Below, in pieces: positions 26,120 to 39,822 of a stretch of 64,000 nucleotides of DNA. The notes below the pieces were generated by a model that worked only from the letters and a program-made list of their open reading frames with translations, was not told the DNA's origin and did no database searches. The DNA is from Galbula dea (Eukaryota > Chordata > Aves > Piciformes > Galbulidae). The stretch is from contig VWZX01002527.1 in the NCBI GenBank assembly GCA_013399015.1, forward strand, positions 277,181-341,180, in the 5' to 3' direction. The stretch's first letter is position 1, and the number at the start of each line of letters is the position of its first letter. The translations under genes were made by a program, and so were the position numbers.

Positions 26120-29096
26120 AAAACCTGCTCCACAAGAGAAAGGTGAGGAGGGCAGACCTGTGACTGCTGTAGCTGCATCCTCTCTGGCTTTATGTTCTGT
26201 TATACTTATATATCTATTATTTTAAATGACATACTGTGTCATTATAACTAATGATTATTATTATAACTAATTATTATTTTAAAATAACATGACTATTATT
26301 TTTGTCTCCATAGAAAAAAAACCCAAAACTTTAGTTTTGCATTTATTTTTGGTTTGTTCTGTGTCTGTTTTCCAGCACAGGCCAGTGAGACCTGTGGGAT
26401 GAATATGCTTTCAGAAGGAAGTGCATATTTTCTGTTCAGTGTCTGTTTTCTGAGCCCTGAATGAAAGGTCTAGACCTCAGCTGATACTGCAGCACCATGG
26501 AAGTGTCTTGGTGGACACAGAGCTTCAGAGGGACATAACATTCACAGGGCTGTCAGGAAATCCTGAACTATTTCTTTTCACCACCCATCCAGAAAAGACA
26601 GTGCCTCTCTACCCCATCACAGTAGACCAACACACCTCTCGGCTCTGGCACCTGCAGAGGCCAGTTCCTCTGTATGGGGAGCACATAACAGCATTTTTTT
26701 CTATTTGTTTAGCCTCAAGACACTGGAGGAGGAATACAGTCATAACTACAGATAAGAAACTGACCTAGCACATACTGCTCTTTTCAGTGAGGTGCCCTAA
26801 ATGACTTACCTATCATCATTTAGAAACTTTTGGTAAAATGTAGACTTGAACGTGCATATCCTGAGCCTTGGGTTAGCATGTAAAGCTACTAAGCGGTATT
26901 TTTTGTCTAGAGCTTTATTTGTGGCTCAGATGTGAAAAGGAAAAAGGAAAAATTCTCCAGGCAGACCAGGTGCAGCCAAGTCTTTGATAACACTGTTATG
27001 TAAACTTCAGGTTTATTTCCAGCATTTTTTCCTAAAAGGCAATGGCCAGAACTAACAAATAATTCTGTTGTTTCACACCACGTAATTATCCTGTTTACCC
27101 AGCTTCTGTGTTCACACTGTGGTTTGGGCAGTCCCTTTAAAAAATATTCCAACTAATCAAATTTGACAATAAGGAGTTTAAAATGTGATTTCCTACTACA
27201 GTGAAAGTAAGTAAGGAGCTGGGTGAAGAGGGAATAGTCTGTTAATGTCTCCACTAAAAGAAAGACTTCAGTAGGAATTGAATTATCAGACACAAGAGAA
27301 TCCACATGAGGTATCTCTCTTGCCAAGTGTGAGGAATCCTGGTTTAGCTAGTAAAACTACTTGGTTCAACCAGCTAGTGGTTAAGTTCCATGTACTAGGG
27401 AAAGAAGTATCTTACATAAAGTTCTGAGCAAGTTAAGAACATAACATTCCTACTACAGGTGGAAACAAAAAGCAATATTAAATTATATTGGCAGGAAAGT
27501 CAAGATTTGTTTTGGAAAAAAAATTATGTTTGAATAACAGAAAGACAGGAAGTCTTCTCCCTCATCCCTCTGAGAACAACCGCAGCAACTCAAAGGATTA
27601 GATAAAGCATGCAAGCAAAACAAGTCTGTTTAAAATAAGATACTAATTTAATATTCAAAAAGTAAAGTGTGTGTGTAATGCATTTATTCTTGCTTAAGCT
27701 CTCTTTGCATCTCTGAAGGAGTCCAGTCTTACAGCCATGACTCTCACTCAAGTAACTGAAATGAATAAAATCTGAGCATGGTACTACAGGTACAGAAAAA
27801 CAGCTATTCCTTGAGAATAGTGAAATGCATTTTTTTTAACTTTAGGACGTGTATTTTACAATACAAATGCTAAACAAATATGTCTCCATTGATTTTCTCA
27901 GTCAAATGTATCTTAAAACTCATCTAAACTACTTTTTTTCTGTGTGTGCTTGCTTGGTTTTCATGGTTTGTTTAAATTTTGGAGAGGTTAGAGGAAAAGG
28001 AATGTGCTTCAAAGAGGATCTGCCTCTGTAATCTGTAATTCTTTTCTTGCTCTGGATGTGGTGTAGTTCACATAAACTCTAGGAATAAAATATTAGCTAG
28101 AGTTGAAAGTTTGCTTGGGGCATTTGGTTCTTGTTCATACTAGTCTGAGAGAAATCACATTTTGAAGAGACTTACCAAGACTCTAATCTCTCTGCAGAGA
28201 GCTGACTGTCTGTGACAGGCTTGACAATGTTACTCATTTTTGAAGCCTCACCAGCAAAACAAGCACTCAGCACAAAAGGATACACAGTGTCTAGGCTACT
28301 GTACTGTTCATACATCTCTATCTATCCATCTAGTGAAGGAGTTCACACCATATAAATATGTATCACTGGAATAATACCATCTACCATTCTGTATCTTGGA
28401 GATTAGTGTTCCCCAGTGTCAGGTAGTGCTAATTAATGATACAACATACACCTTCCTATTGATCAGAGACAAAGAAGATGTCTTGAAAGCAGAACTGTTT
28501 TAAACCTAGGGAACAAGCTGAATTACCTGTTACATGCTATTTGAACAGTAAATATAATGTGTGACTAATAAACACTATTCTTTATCAAGTAGTTACGCCC
28601 TTGCTGTTCAGGCACTGACTATGTGTCCACTATAAAAACAGGGTTTAAATTTTTTTATAAATGCATAATGAAGCATATATAATTTAAAGTACAGTTTTGT
28701 TCTTCATCTATGCTTTCATCTTCTTAGGTCTTTGGTCCTATGCACACAGCTGGAATGCTAAACAAAAAAATCACATCCCTATAGTTTCTTAGCAGTGAAA
28801 ATATTTAACTGTTATCAACAGGCAAAAAAAGCAATGCCCCTTCACTCCCCCTTAAAGAAACATAACAGAGAAATGACATCAGAATTACCTTGCTTGATGT
28901 GTGCAACGTTTTATTCCTTTTGTCCACACATGAAAATGCTATTTTTTTCCAAGCTTTTCTGCACTCTAAACTCCAGCAAACATTATTCTGCAGAAGGAAA
29001 GGCAGGCAGTGGAGGGAGGCCTGTACACCTTTTCTTTTTCAGAAAGGAGCTAATCAAACATTCCCATCAAGCTCCCTGCTCTGTGAAAGGCACATT

Positions 29097-29156
29097 GCTT
29101 TCCCTCCCTCCCTTCCTCTGCTTCCCTCTCCCTTTCTGTCTCTCCTTCTCCCTCTC
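29097..29156 (+). repeat. Polypyrimidine tract
   Basis: About 60 bases of C and T with few interruptions (G at about 29120 and 29138), with tandem TCCC units at the start. It lies inside a 192-codon open frame that I regard as chance. Confidence 0.85.
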
Positions 29157-32156
29157 GTGCACAGAGACATACAGAGCTCCTTACACTGATTTAGTGGCTG
29201 AATTAGGCTGTTCTATTTTAAATATATGCTCTCTCACACATATTTTTGATAGGGATATCTATGCTCCTTTTTGCACTAGCCTGCAGATCAGTCAAGTTTG
29301 TCTCTTTTGGGAAAAGAAGCTTTACTTGGCTGATGTTTTGCCTGGATTTTTTTCAGTCTCACTGGGCAGTTAGTTAGGTATAGCAGTAAAAGAACTAGAA
29401 GTAGTAGTCAGGAGAAAACTACACAGCTCTAACAATCATAAATGCCAGTAGTTAGATGCAACTCAGGTTTAAAGAGAAAAAACAGCTTTTAAAGAGATAG
29501 GCTATGAAGCCTTTACTCATGTGAATAACACCATATTCCTCCAACAGTTTCCCTGAAGTCAGAGGATTAGTGACAGAGAAAGTCTGTGGGTCTGGGCACA
29601 GAGAAATAGAAGTATGGCATGAGAGTTAGTGTGGATTTCTTCCTGTTCAGTTTTGGTGCAGGAATTAAATAAAGTGCTTTCAAAGACTTTTAAACTGGTA
29701 TTCATTAAGTGTGACCTGGCCAAATGAGACTCACAAAATGATTGATTTTTAAAAGTATCTGTACACAGATCTCCTAAAATTCTTAGGTGGATTCAAGAAG
29801 AAAATTTTATTAAGACAATAAAGATCACAACGTTTTAAGACTATCACAGAAAGGGTTGGTATCATATTCCAGGATGCTGAAATGCAAACTATAATCTGCA
29901 ATTCCACCTGGGTATTCAGAAGTGTATAGACAATATATAACCAAATATACACTGCTTTATCTAAGATCATTACTGGTGAAAGAAAAATAGTATAAATATA
30001 GGAGAGATTGAGTTGAGTTCAAAAGACACATGTAGTTCCTGCTTACTTCCGATCTAACAATTCCATAAATGCGTTTGTTTTAAGGAAAAGTGCTTTTCTG
30101 GGGTTAAGTGAAAGTCATTGCCTGATACTTGTGAATCTTGACTCCAGTTCTTATGGAAATTTTATAACAACTCAGCATATCAATAAACAGTACAATACCA
30201 AAATTTTGTCAAGAAGTCCCAACTGTGTTAGTAAGATACAATAACCCATAATTCATTTGATTCTTTTAATACAGAAGTTCAGGCTTGCCATGGTAATCTC
30301 TTGTGAGGCAGAATGCAGTGGAGTGACAGAAAGGATTGACAGAAAGCCTCAACAGACAGCAAAACTGTTAGCAGATCTACCTAGAAGATCTACTAACCTC
30401 CCCTATCCTACTGAAAAAAAAATCATCTTATTAATTCAAGTTAACACTTTCAGCATTTCATCACCCTTTCCGTAAAACTGTGAGGTTTATTTATTCAAAT
30501 AATCATGTGAAAAAGGACTGAGATCTTAGAACTAGAAGTTTAGAGGTACATGGGTGCTAGGCACCAGATGTCCAACCATTGGGCTTTTGCAGCTCAGTGG
30601 CTATGTGCCATTTCCCAGTGCTGGTGGAGGGCTGAAGTCCCCACATAAACTCCTTGCCTGCAGATACTGGTAGAAATACTCTAATATTATTGGGTACAGA
30701 CATTCACTGGTGCTGAGATACTTATTTTTGACTCAAATAGATCACTTTCAGAAATCCATTGGCATCTATGTACATGCTGAGTTCCCCATATAAGTTTAAA
30801 GTTTCAGGTCACTGCGTTATCAAAGAAACCTCTTGATCTCAAACGAATACAAGTCAGAGTACTGAAAAGCGAACTTCTGGCAAACCAAAACATGGTTGGA
30901 TAGCAAAAGCTCAGAGGGAGCCTTTGTGCAGAGCACAGGAAAGGACTGCATAGAAATAGCTGGTCTAGTGCTGAGTGGTAGAAATAAGATGTCAGAAGCA
31001 GGATGATTAGCATAACCGGCACAGGCAAAAAGTTCTCCTAAGGTTCAGCTTCTGGAATCCACATCATCTCATTGTGGGGTGTAGCTATTGACATGTGGAA
31101 TGTGGTCAGCAAGGTGTCAAAGTGACAGTGATGGCACTTAACACAGGTCATGCTTCACTCGTGCTGCTGCAGAGTGGTAGTTCTACAAAGGAAAGAGCTG
31201 ATAGATATATTTCTCACTTTCCATGGACAGATTATCTAATTTGTGGGTAAATTGTATCAAGGGCAAAGAGCCAGCATGGACCTGCCAAGACTTAACTCAA
31301 ATGCAGTGGTGTGTGAACACAGCTATTGCTTTTGGAAACCCAGCAGTGGTGCAACCCTGTCCACACTGCACCTATCTGGTTTCTCCCATTCCTACTGACT
31401 CTGCTTGGGACTTGGGGTCAAGGATGCTGCCTGTGGGCTGGCACATTTCTGCATTGCTGACTATGACCTAACCCAGCATCCTGGAAACGAGCATCCCAGG
31501 AACTGTGAAGCAGAAACACTGAGTGGGCAAAAAAAGAAATACTATCTAGCTTTGTCATTATCTAGGGTATTCAGCCTCTCATTATTGTGTGTAATGGAGA
31601 GCTGAAGAGTATCAAAACAAAACACTAAAGAGAGCACTGGCTGTCTCTTTTTATCACAACATTTCTGAGTGTCAGAGCCTATGCTCTTGCCTGGCAGAAG
31701 CAACTTCCAGCACCCCAAGAGCAAAGCATCCAACACAAAGTGCAGAAGCCAGAGGTGAACCATGTCATGTTGTTCCACTTTGGTGCTGAGATTTGGCAGA
31801 AGGAAAGATGTCTTTGCAAAAGGGGTGACCATGAAGTCAGAAGTCACTAGTTTGAAGACATTAGGTATTGAATATTATAGTCTAGGGGATGGACAACTGT
31901 TCCATATCTATATGTGTTCATGTTTTCCACCATTGCTTCTAATCAAGGTCCTTCATTTGAGCCTTCTGATAATTGGTAGCACTGTTTGTGGTGGTAGGTT
32001 TACTATATTGTATTTTCATTTGCATGTTAATTAAAGCAGGGTTTAGAAGGATCCATTGTAAATGTTATAAAATGAGTGAATGTACAATTGGGGCAGGTGG
32101 CAAATTTCAGGGGATATAGTCTTTACTACTCCTTGACATAGATACGCAGGTATACA

Positions 32157-32170
32157 TACCTACCTACCTA
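32157..32170. repeat. (TACC)n microsatellite
   Basis: Three to four units of TACC. Confidence 0.85.
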
Positions 32171-34927
32171 GAAAGGCTGGTGCATATTATGGCTGCACTC
32201 CAGCACAGCAGCAGCAGTTGAGTAGCTCCTGTCAGTAAAATATTCTAGGAAAATTGCTGCTCTATTAATTTCCAAGTGTGTAGCACTGACACTGAGTAGC
32301 TTTGTTTCCACTGCACATTGAATTCTGAAAGCAAAGGGTCACAGACCTCTAACCTGTCCCCTTAAGGTCTTAATGAAGCAGCTAATGAACAACATCAGAG
32401 AGTCAAAGTACTTTGGTTTCAAAGAGTGTTTGAGATGGTCCTTAATTTTTGAGGAAAATTTAGTGACTGCAATGAATTGTTATTTACTCACACATTACCT
32501 TCACTCTGAAAGATAAAACAGCAGAAAGAGAAAGATAAGATATATGTAAGCAATGTCAGGGCAGACAGAGGAGATAATGTGGCCATGACTCAGCAAGGAG
32601 GTTTGGTGTTTTCATACAGAGTTAGCAGGAAAACTGGAAGAGCAGACACTTGCTGATGGACTTCAGTCACAGCCCCTTAAGTATATCATCTGCCATGAAG
32701 AATTTTTAAGGTACCCAGTTTTTCTCTAAGACCCCACTGCACTGGGTACCAGCTGGGTAAAGGGCATGTTGGGTAACCATTGAAAATCTGACCACCAAAG
32801 GGAAGATTACTACACTTAATCTAAAAACCTAACTGCAACATTTTTCATTGTTTTTGTTTGTAATGTAACTGGCTTGCATGTTTCAACACAGAAATATAAA
32901 ATTCCTCCTGTTTCACTCTGCCTGCATGCAGTCATGCACAGGTAAATGAAATAAGGTAAACCTCACCTATTTGAAAATGGCAAATAAATTCACATGTTCT
33001 AGGTCTGATGCTCACCAATGGGTATGGTCCCTGAGCTAGTAACAGTTAGGGCACCATCAAAAACAGGTGTTGTTTTGCACTCAGATGTCCAAATTCAGAC
33101 CAAGTTCATTACTGACTTGACCTATAATTTTTTTATGATAGCTGGCCTTTCTGTCATGGCTTATGTGAACAGATCAAACTTTTGTAGAAAGAAGAAGAGC
33201 GAAATTTTACCATGTAATAGGTCCACACAGTAGGTCAACACCTAAGTGAGAGCAGAGGATGGCAGCTTCAAAGGCCATAAACTATTTCCAAAACATCTGT
33301 GTAAAAGCCATGTCAGGTATACACATCCTGTGGAGTGGGTGTAGCACAACCCATCCTCCTCATCTCCCCGACTCTCAGGAGGAACTCCTGCCTCCACCAG
33401 TGTATGCATAGGGAGAGGAAATGATCTTCATCTATGTTACAGAACAAGGTATGCCTGCAAAAATTGTAGAGAAATCTGAAATTTGGCTGGGAAATTTTTA
33501 GGGGGAACGCACAAACAGTGTTCTCCTGAACACTGTGTCTTTGTTCCACTTGTGGCATTCAAGGAACACACTGCTCCTCCGACATAAGTCTCTGGGCCAC
33601 ACTTTTAAAACTATGAGATCATTTGCTCTCCAGGTTGTGGGTAGGAAATTGTATAAGGAATCAAGGTGATCCAGGGCTGAGCTAACTGGCCTGTGACCTT
33701 TACACAGAAACTGTTGAATGTATCTTCTCAGCTTAGTAGGCCAGTACTATAAAGTTCTAACCCTACATATGAGGACAGAAAGTACAGACAAATTAAATTA
33801 TTTCTGCAAGACCATGTGTAGCTATGTCACATCTAATCCCATTCAAGTGCTTAAGCAGAAGGGAACAAGTTTTCTGCTCTCAAACTAGTACCCTCAAGCT
33901 AAATACTACCACAGGAATCAAATAGCAAAATATTCTCCAAATTGTAACACCCCAAGATGTCATGCACAGCTTGTCAGTGCTGTTTGTGCTCAAAGGCAGA
34001 GTGGGAGCACATTAGTGTTAACTCCTAACAGGCATCAGTGAAGTTCAAATTCTGCACTGTTTTTACGTTTCTTAAACTCTGTGACATAAAATGCTACCTC
34101 ATGCATTATTGCGCGTAAGGTAATCTCTGCTAGAAAACCATTTATACAGAAAGAAAACAAGCCATGGGGAGAACACAGTAGAAAGTTGAAAGTATAATAG
34201 GGATGGCAAGACAGCTAGGGAGTTAACATTGTTTGGCTTTAGCTGCTTGAAGCACTTACATCTAAATTGACCTCAGATAAATAAAATAACCAATGTTCTG
34301 GAAGGCTTATATAAAGTACACTGATATGTTTGTCTTGTGTTTGATAAAGGTATGGAGACTGAGTTATGTATGCTGTAGCCATTGCCAGCATCAGAAACTT
34401 CTTTAAATAATAAGAACAATTGGGTAGCCAGGCATCTGTTTCTTCTTTTTGTGAATGAGAAGACCTTATGGGCTAAAAGGACGCATAGCGTTGGCATGCT
34501 TGGCTTAAATGGATGAATACCAAACTTAACACTGTGTAAATGTGACCCATTTGGCGTTTCTTGGTGAAGATGGCAATGGCATTTTTTCCTGAGACTATAG
34601 AGAGCTTGGCTCTCCCAGTAACCTTCAAGTCCCAGGTTCATTTATTTGACCCACAGGGAAGGGATGGACCAAAGGTGACAAAATTATTCTTTTCAGATTT
34701 GCCAGGAGGAAATGTTCAAGTAACTCTTACTTGATAACCCTTTGGCCTGGATCTCCTGCACCGTATAGAGTTGGGAGGCTGCTGTCCCAACTGGGCAGGC
34801 TTAGAAAATGAGGGTTCATAGTGGGAAATGGTAAGGGATCCTTGTCTGTGACAGATATGTGGAGAGCTTGAGCCTTTCCAATTGAGCTGTGACTTTTAAC
34901 TGTGATTCTGTGTGATTTGAATTGTGG

Positions 34928-34962
34928 GGTTTTTTTGTTTGTCTGCTTGTTTGTTTGTTTTT
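34928..34962. repeat. (GTTT)n-like T/G-rich repeat
   Basis: T-rich run followed by CTTGTTTGTTTGTTTTT. Confidence 0.8.
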
Positions 34963-37900
34963 ATGTTCTGGGAAGTCACTTTACTAGAAACTTTACTCTT
35001 CAGGAGCAACAAGGAGATGGGTTTGCTTATAGATCTTGAACTGTAGCAGAAAGAAGCAATGCTCAGATATGGCTTTTCTTTGATTTTTCCACATTTATCT
35101 CTCTAGGAAAAAACAAAACAGATGGAAGATGCATTTGCACTTGAAATACAATAGCCAGCTATAATGGGCATCAAGAAATCTTCATTATTTTTGCCATGTA
35201 GATGAATCTACCCATACCTTTGATGCTCCATATTCCCAATGCCAGGTTTAGAACAGAGGCTGCCACGAATACTGTGTTGAAACATAAATAAACTGAACAG
35301 TAAATGCAGGGGCTGGAATAGATCCTGTCACGTCTGGGATCAGGAAATGCCAAGGGTGGCTGCTTGGGAGGAGTTTGCCCTGATTGTGGCCACAAGCCTT
35401 TGAATCTGAAGAGGTGTAACCAACTTCAAAATCTGCGGTGTTATTGAGGTGGACTGTGATGCTTGTATTTCACCAGTCCACTATCAGAAACCAAGAAGCT
35501 GTCACAATGGAAATAAATTTTAAGAACCATTTTTGGCAGAACTTGCAGTTATTGTAAACAAAAATGTATGATGACGGAAGAGAACTGGGCCTGTAAGAAG
35601 TGCAGCATATGGATTTTATTCATCTTGAATCCAGTGTAGGTGGGGATTGAGTCTTCCCAGGGTGGGATATATTTAATTGCTCTGCTACCTCACATAAAAC
35701 CTGATTCATCAGCATAAAGCTCCTTGTATGAGGAGAAAAGTCATCTGTTTAGGAGAGTACTCTTCGTTAATCAAACATCTCAGAAGTGCTGGAGTCAGTG
35801 GTGCAGTTTGCAGTTGAGGACCAAAGCTCTCAGAAAATACAAATGGCTTTTTCAAGCATGCTTTCCCTATCTGCATACTTCCAGAGTGTGTCATGTGGTA
35901 TCACTGCCACTTTTAATTCACTTTGCCAAGAATACCAGGTCTCACTTTGAATCACAGTGCCCCTTACCTTGGCAGCAAAGCTCAACTATTCACTGCAAAT
36001 CAGGCCTGGAAAATGTAAATCCAGTAACAGTCTTCTGTCTGTTCTTTCTGACTATTTTCTGATGTGTTTTCTGTTTATGCTGTGTAGGGCATCAGGTGCC
36101 AGAGAAAGTAGGTGATGCCAACAAAAGCCACTTCACAGTAGAGAGTTCATGGCTGCCTCCCAGCCTTACCCTTGTCCTTCCAGCTTTGGGTCTTGGCAAT
36201 GAAGACTGCTCAAAATGTGGGTTGTTTCTGGAGGCAACATGCAAAAATCAGATTGCTGCCCTGGCAAGCAGAAGTGTCCAAACATGCAGTGGGGCCAGAA
36301 CTGCCAGTGTGTTTAATAGGTGGATTAATGTATTTTCTTTACTGGTATGTATCTTTGAAAACAGGTATTTGCTGGAGTTAATGAAAAGCGTCTCTGCATG
36401 TGCCCCTGTGCAAAGACTCACCAGGGAAGGGCTTACATTGGTCTCTCCAAATTGAGCGGTAGTGGCTTGATCCCTCTCTAAGGTCTCCTTGCTGTTTGTT
36501 CTTGTAGATGCCCATTTGCTTCTGGGGGGGTAACATTTCCAGGAGGAATTCAACTGGAGTGAGGAACAGAGTTGCATGGCCATGTGCCTGTGTAGGAATG
36601 AGGGATCCAGGGTGCGAATATGTAGAGTTCCCCCAACTCCTGTGTGATGCTGCACCCATATAAACCTCTCTTCATGCAGACCCAGGTGCTGGCAACATCT
36701 TCCCTGGAGGACGGTACACATTGTTGAGACAGACTGTCCCTGCTTCAGCAAGGTTGGGAAGGAAAGGAGAGAGATTGTAGGGTCCTGGTGCTGTGGGCTG
36801 GCAGGGTGGGGGAAGGCAGTGGGGAAAAGAGCAGGGAAAAACAGGGTCCTCCTAGAAGGACAAAGCAGAGGGAAGGTTCACCTGGGTGCCTGTGATGTGA
36901 ATACAAGGAGGGTGTAGAGTGATGTAAGGGCCTCCTCAGGCATGAAGACAGTAATTCTTTATTAGAATTAATTTACTTAATTTAGGGGTCAAAGTGCAGA
37001 ACTCACCTTATAATCTTTGATTGTGGCACTGGCAGAGACACCAGCATTTGCTCTCTCCCCTGTCCTGTCTGCTCCTCTCACTTCCACTGGAAGGGGAGAG
37101 ATGGTGTTTCTGGTATTTAATTGATTGCCACCAAAATTTTCATTGTCCTGTGAAGGTATTGAAGCTCCAGGCTACTGTCAGCCACTAAAACATTCAGAAA
37201 ATTATACTGCTGTATGTGAACCAGCCTGACATTGGAAATGTTGTCTAACAAGAGGAGCTGAACTGGCAGCAGCTCTGTTGTTCTTGGGGGCTATGCAGCA
37301 GGGCTGCAAGCAAGAAACTGACATCTCTTTCTGCTGCTCAGGATATTTGCCACTAAGATTTTATTGTAATATGTGTGCCAACAGGTCAGAGTTGGGGAGT
37401 GCAGGATGTGAAGATCTGCTTTTTTTGGCATTTCCAGCCATATAGAACAATGAGGGGTATCCTCATTGATGTAGACACAAGTCTCTGCAGGCAGTAGCAT
37501 GTAGCTGTACTTTTTGTAAGGCAGTCATTTTTCACCATTCATTTCCACTTTAAAAAGCAGAAAACAATATGCACAAATATCACTCCATGCTGTAGCAATT
37601 CAATTAACCATAAATGCAGTAATATAGAAATAGAATAGCAAAGGAGAGCCATCTTTCTCCTATGATGCCTTTAAAGGCCACAGAAAGATCTAATGCAATT
37701 TTAAATCTCTATCTGAAAGCAAGCCTTGAGAATAGATGTTGCACTTTTGTTGCATTTAAAAGAAAAAAAAAGAAACCACCTCTTCAAATCTTATTAGAAA
37801 AATAAATCTTCATGAATAAGCTCTATCCTCTGTTCCTTGCCTTCAGTGCCACAATCATATATTATAAGGTGAGTTCTGCATTTTGATCTCTAAATTAACT

Positions 37901-39732
37901 AAATTACTTCTAATGAATCACTTTAAGTCACAAGGACAGTTAAGCTGGAAATACCATTTGCATTCTTATAATAGCCAGCATTAAATTTCCATAAGAATTG
38001 TAAGAGGAAAGCCTCTCCATTTTATGCTAGCTAATTCCTCACAGTGTTTTATACTTTGCAAAATACTGTAAATGCTTTCAAATTACTTTTAAAATTGACT
38101 TTTTTCACCTTAAGTTCTCAAAGCTCTTTTCAAAGAAGAGCAAACAATGAAAGAAAGTGAAAAATAGTTTTGGGAGAGAGAAAATTAAATTACATGCCTG
38201 CTTTTATAAAGTATCAGAAGAAAGAAAAGTCAAGCAACATTTGCAGAAATGAAAGCTGAGAAACACAGAGCTTACAGACTGAGTTTGAAAAGTTGCTTGG
38301 ATTACTGAAGATATAGAGGAGTACTAGGAGCCTATCTCCTATAGCTTGCTTCAAAAAAGCATCTAAGATGTGGCAATCCCTCTCAGCTGCTTGGTGCCAT
38401 CTCTAGCTGGGAAGGCTGGCTGCCTTTCCCAAACCTGAGCAAAGGAAGTGGCTGTAGGAGAGCCCCGGTCTTTAAACTGGCCTGCTTCTTTGGGATTGAT
38501 GGTAATAGGGAAGCTCTTCTACAAATAGTTCAACAAATAGCTTTGAAAACTGGTGGCTTCTGTCAGAAGAAGTAGGGATGTATGGGGATATTGCCTTTTT
38601 TAATCCAGTAACAACATCAAAAAAAATTGCAGACAGGTTCTGGGATTTCCAGCCCTGTGAGGGATGCCCATAGCCCTCATGGCTCCCAGAGACATCCAGG
38701 GCTCTACAGATACCTGCTGCAGAGAAACATGTGCTGGGGAAGGAGCTGCCCAGGACCAGGTAAAAAGGAAATGTTTCCTGCTGCTGCACCAGCAGCCCTG
38801 CAACTTCACACTGTATGCTGAGATCAGTGTTTGGATTTTGGTTTGCAAAATCCTAATGGTTCCTCTTGCATCCCTGTAGGGGCTTGGGGGTTCCAAGGAG
38901 AAGGCCAAGGAATAACTAAGGTCAGAGGAAAGCTGAGCAAGGCATCTGATGTGTTAACTTTAGTCAGTCACAGGTACAGCCATACCCTGGTGTGTATGGA
39001 TCCTGGTTCAGTTTTTATGTCTACAATAATAACTCACCAGGCACAGCAGCTCAAAGCTGCTTTAAACTCCCCATGGTGAGTTTATCTTAGGCTGCTCAGT
39101 GCTGGTGGTAGTTTCTGAGAGTCACACCATAAAGTGAAAGACTTTTATGATCAATAAGAAATGCATTTGGCATGTTGTGATTGTGTAATGTACATGCAGG
39201 GAGAACAGAGAGATGATCCTGATTCACACCACTGTAAGAGAAGGTGTCAGGCCTCCAGAGCCACCTAAAATGATGCGTTCCCCTCCTGAGCGAGCTAATA
39301 AAAGTATGTAACTAAGCTGTGTCAGCAGCAACGTTAAATATTACACACTACTCTCTGTTACAGCTCACTGATTGCCTTGGCTGTTTACTCTGGTGTGGTG
39401 GAGCTGCTGCTGACAGCCCAAACAAGTTGTGAATAGTGGCTGTTGAGGCCCCTGGTGCATTATGCAGTGGTTCGGCATTCAGCCCTCATTGTGTTTGCTG
39501 AGCTCCCCTCTTGCCATGTCCTCCTCATGGGCTTTCTGTCATAGAACTGTCTTTGCTGTGGGTTGGGATAACTTGTGTATATACTCTGAGTCAAGACTTA
39601 AAAGAGCTCACATGCCCAAAGAAATGCTGCCAGAAGCTTGCTCTAACTTCTTTGGGGCATTGCATGTGAAAGAAAGAAACCTGTAAATGCCAACTGTGAG
39701 AGTTTCCATCTAACAGTTCTTGACCAGCTAAA

Positions 39733-39822
39733 CACAGAATCACAGAATCACAGACTCACAGAATGTTAGGACTTGGAAGATCCAAAGATCACCTAGTCCA
39801 ACCTTCCTGCCAGAGCAGACAG
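39733..39822 (-). mobile_element. CR1 3'-terminal fragment
   Basis: Four CACAGAAT-type units are followed by GTTAGGACTTGGAAGATCC and CACCTAGTCCAACCTTCCTGCC: a severely 5'-truncated CR1, minus orientation. Confidence 0.9.

Larger units (their letters stand above)
26120..39732. other. Gene-free stretch, 13.6 kb
   Basis: No CR1 or LTR borders seen. Two longer open frames (28795-29373 plus, 192 codons; 36248-36751 minus, 167 codons) lack family motifs, and the first runs through the polypyrimidine tract. Purine-rich DNA at 36790-36870. I cannot exclude strongly diverged repeats or non-coding RNA exons. Confidence 0.55.

Noticed and set aside
25610..26157. GCAGAC direct repeats (25610-25615 and 26152-26157) as a possible 6-bp LTR target duplication
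   Set aside because: The left side would start TG, but the right side ends GAGG instead of CA, so the pair does not delimit an LTR.
28795..29373. 192-codon open frame, plus strand
   Set aside because: It runs through a polypyrimidine tract that lowers stop frequency, has no domain features, and a second frame is also open over part of it. Regarded as chance.
36248..36751. 167-codon open frame, minus strand
   Set aside because: Overlaps other open frames on both strands and shows no conserved motif.
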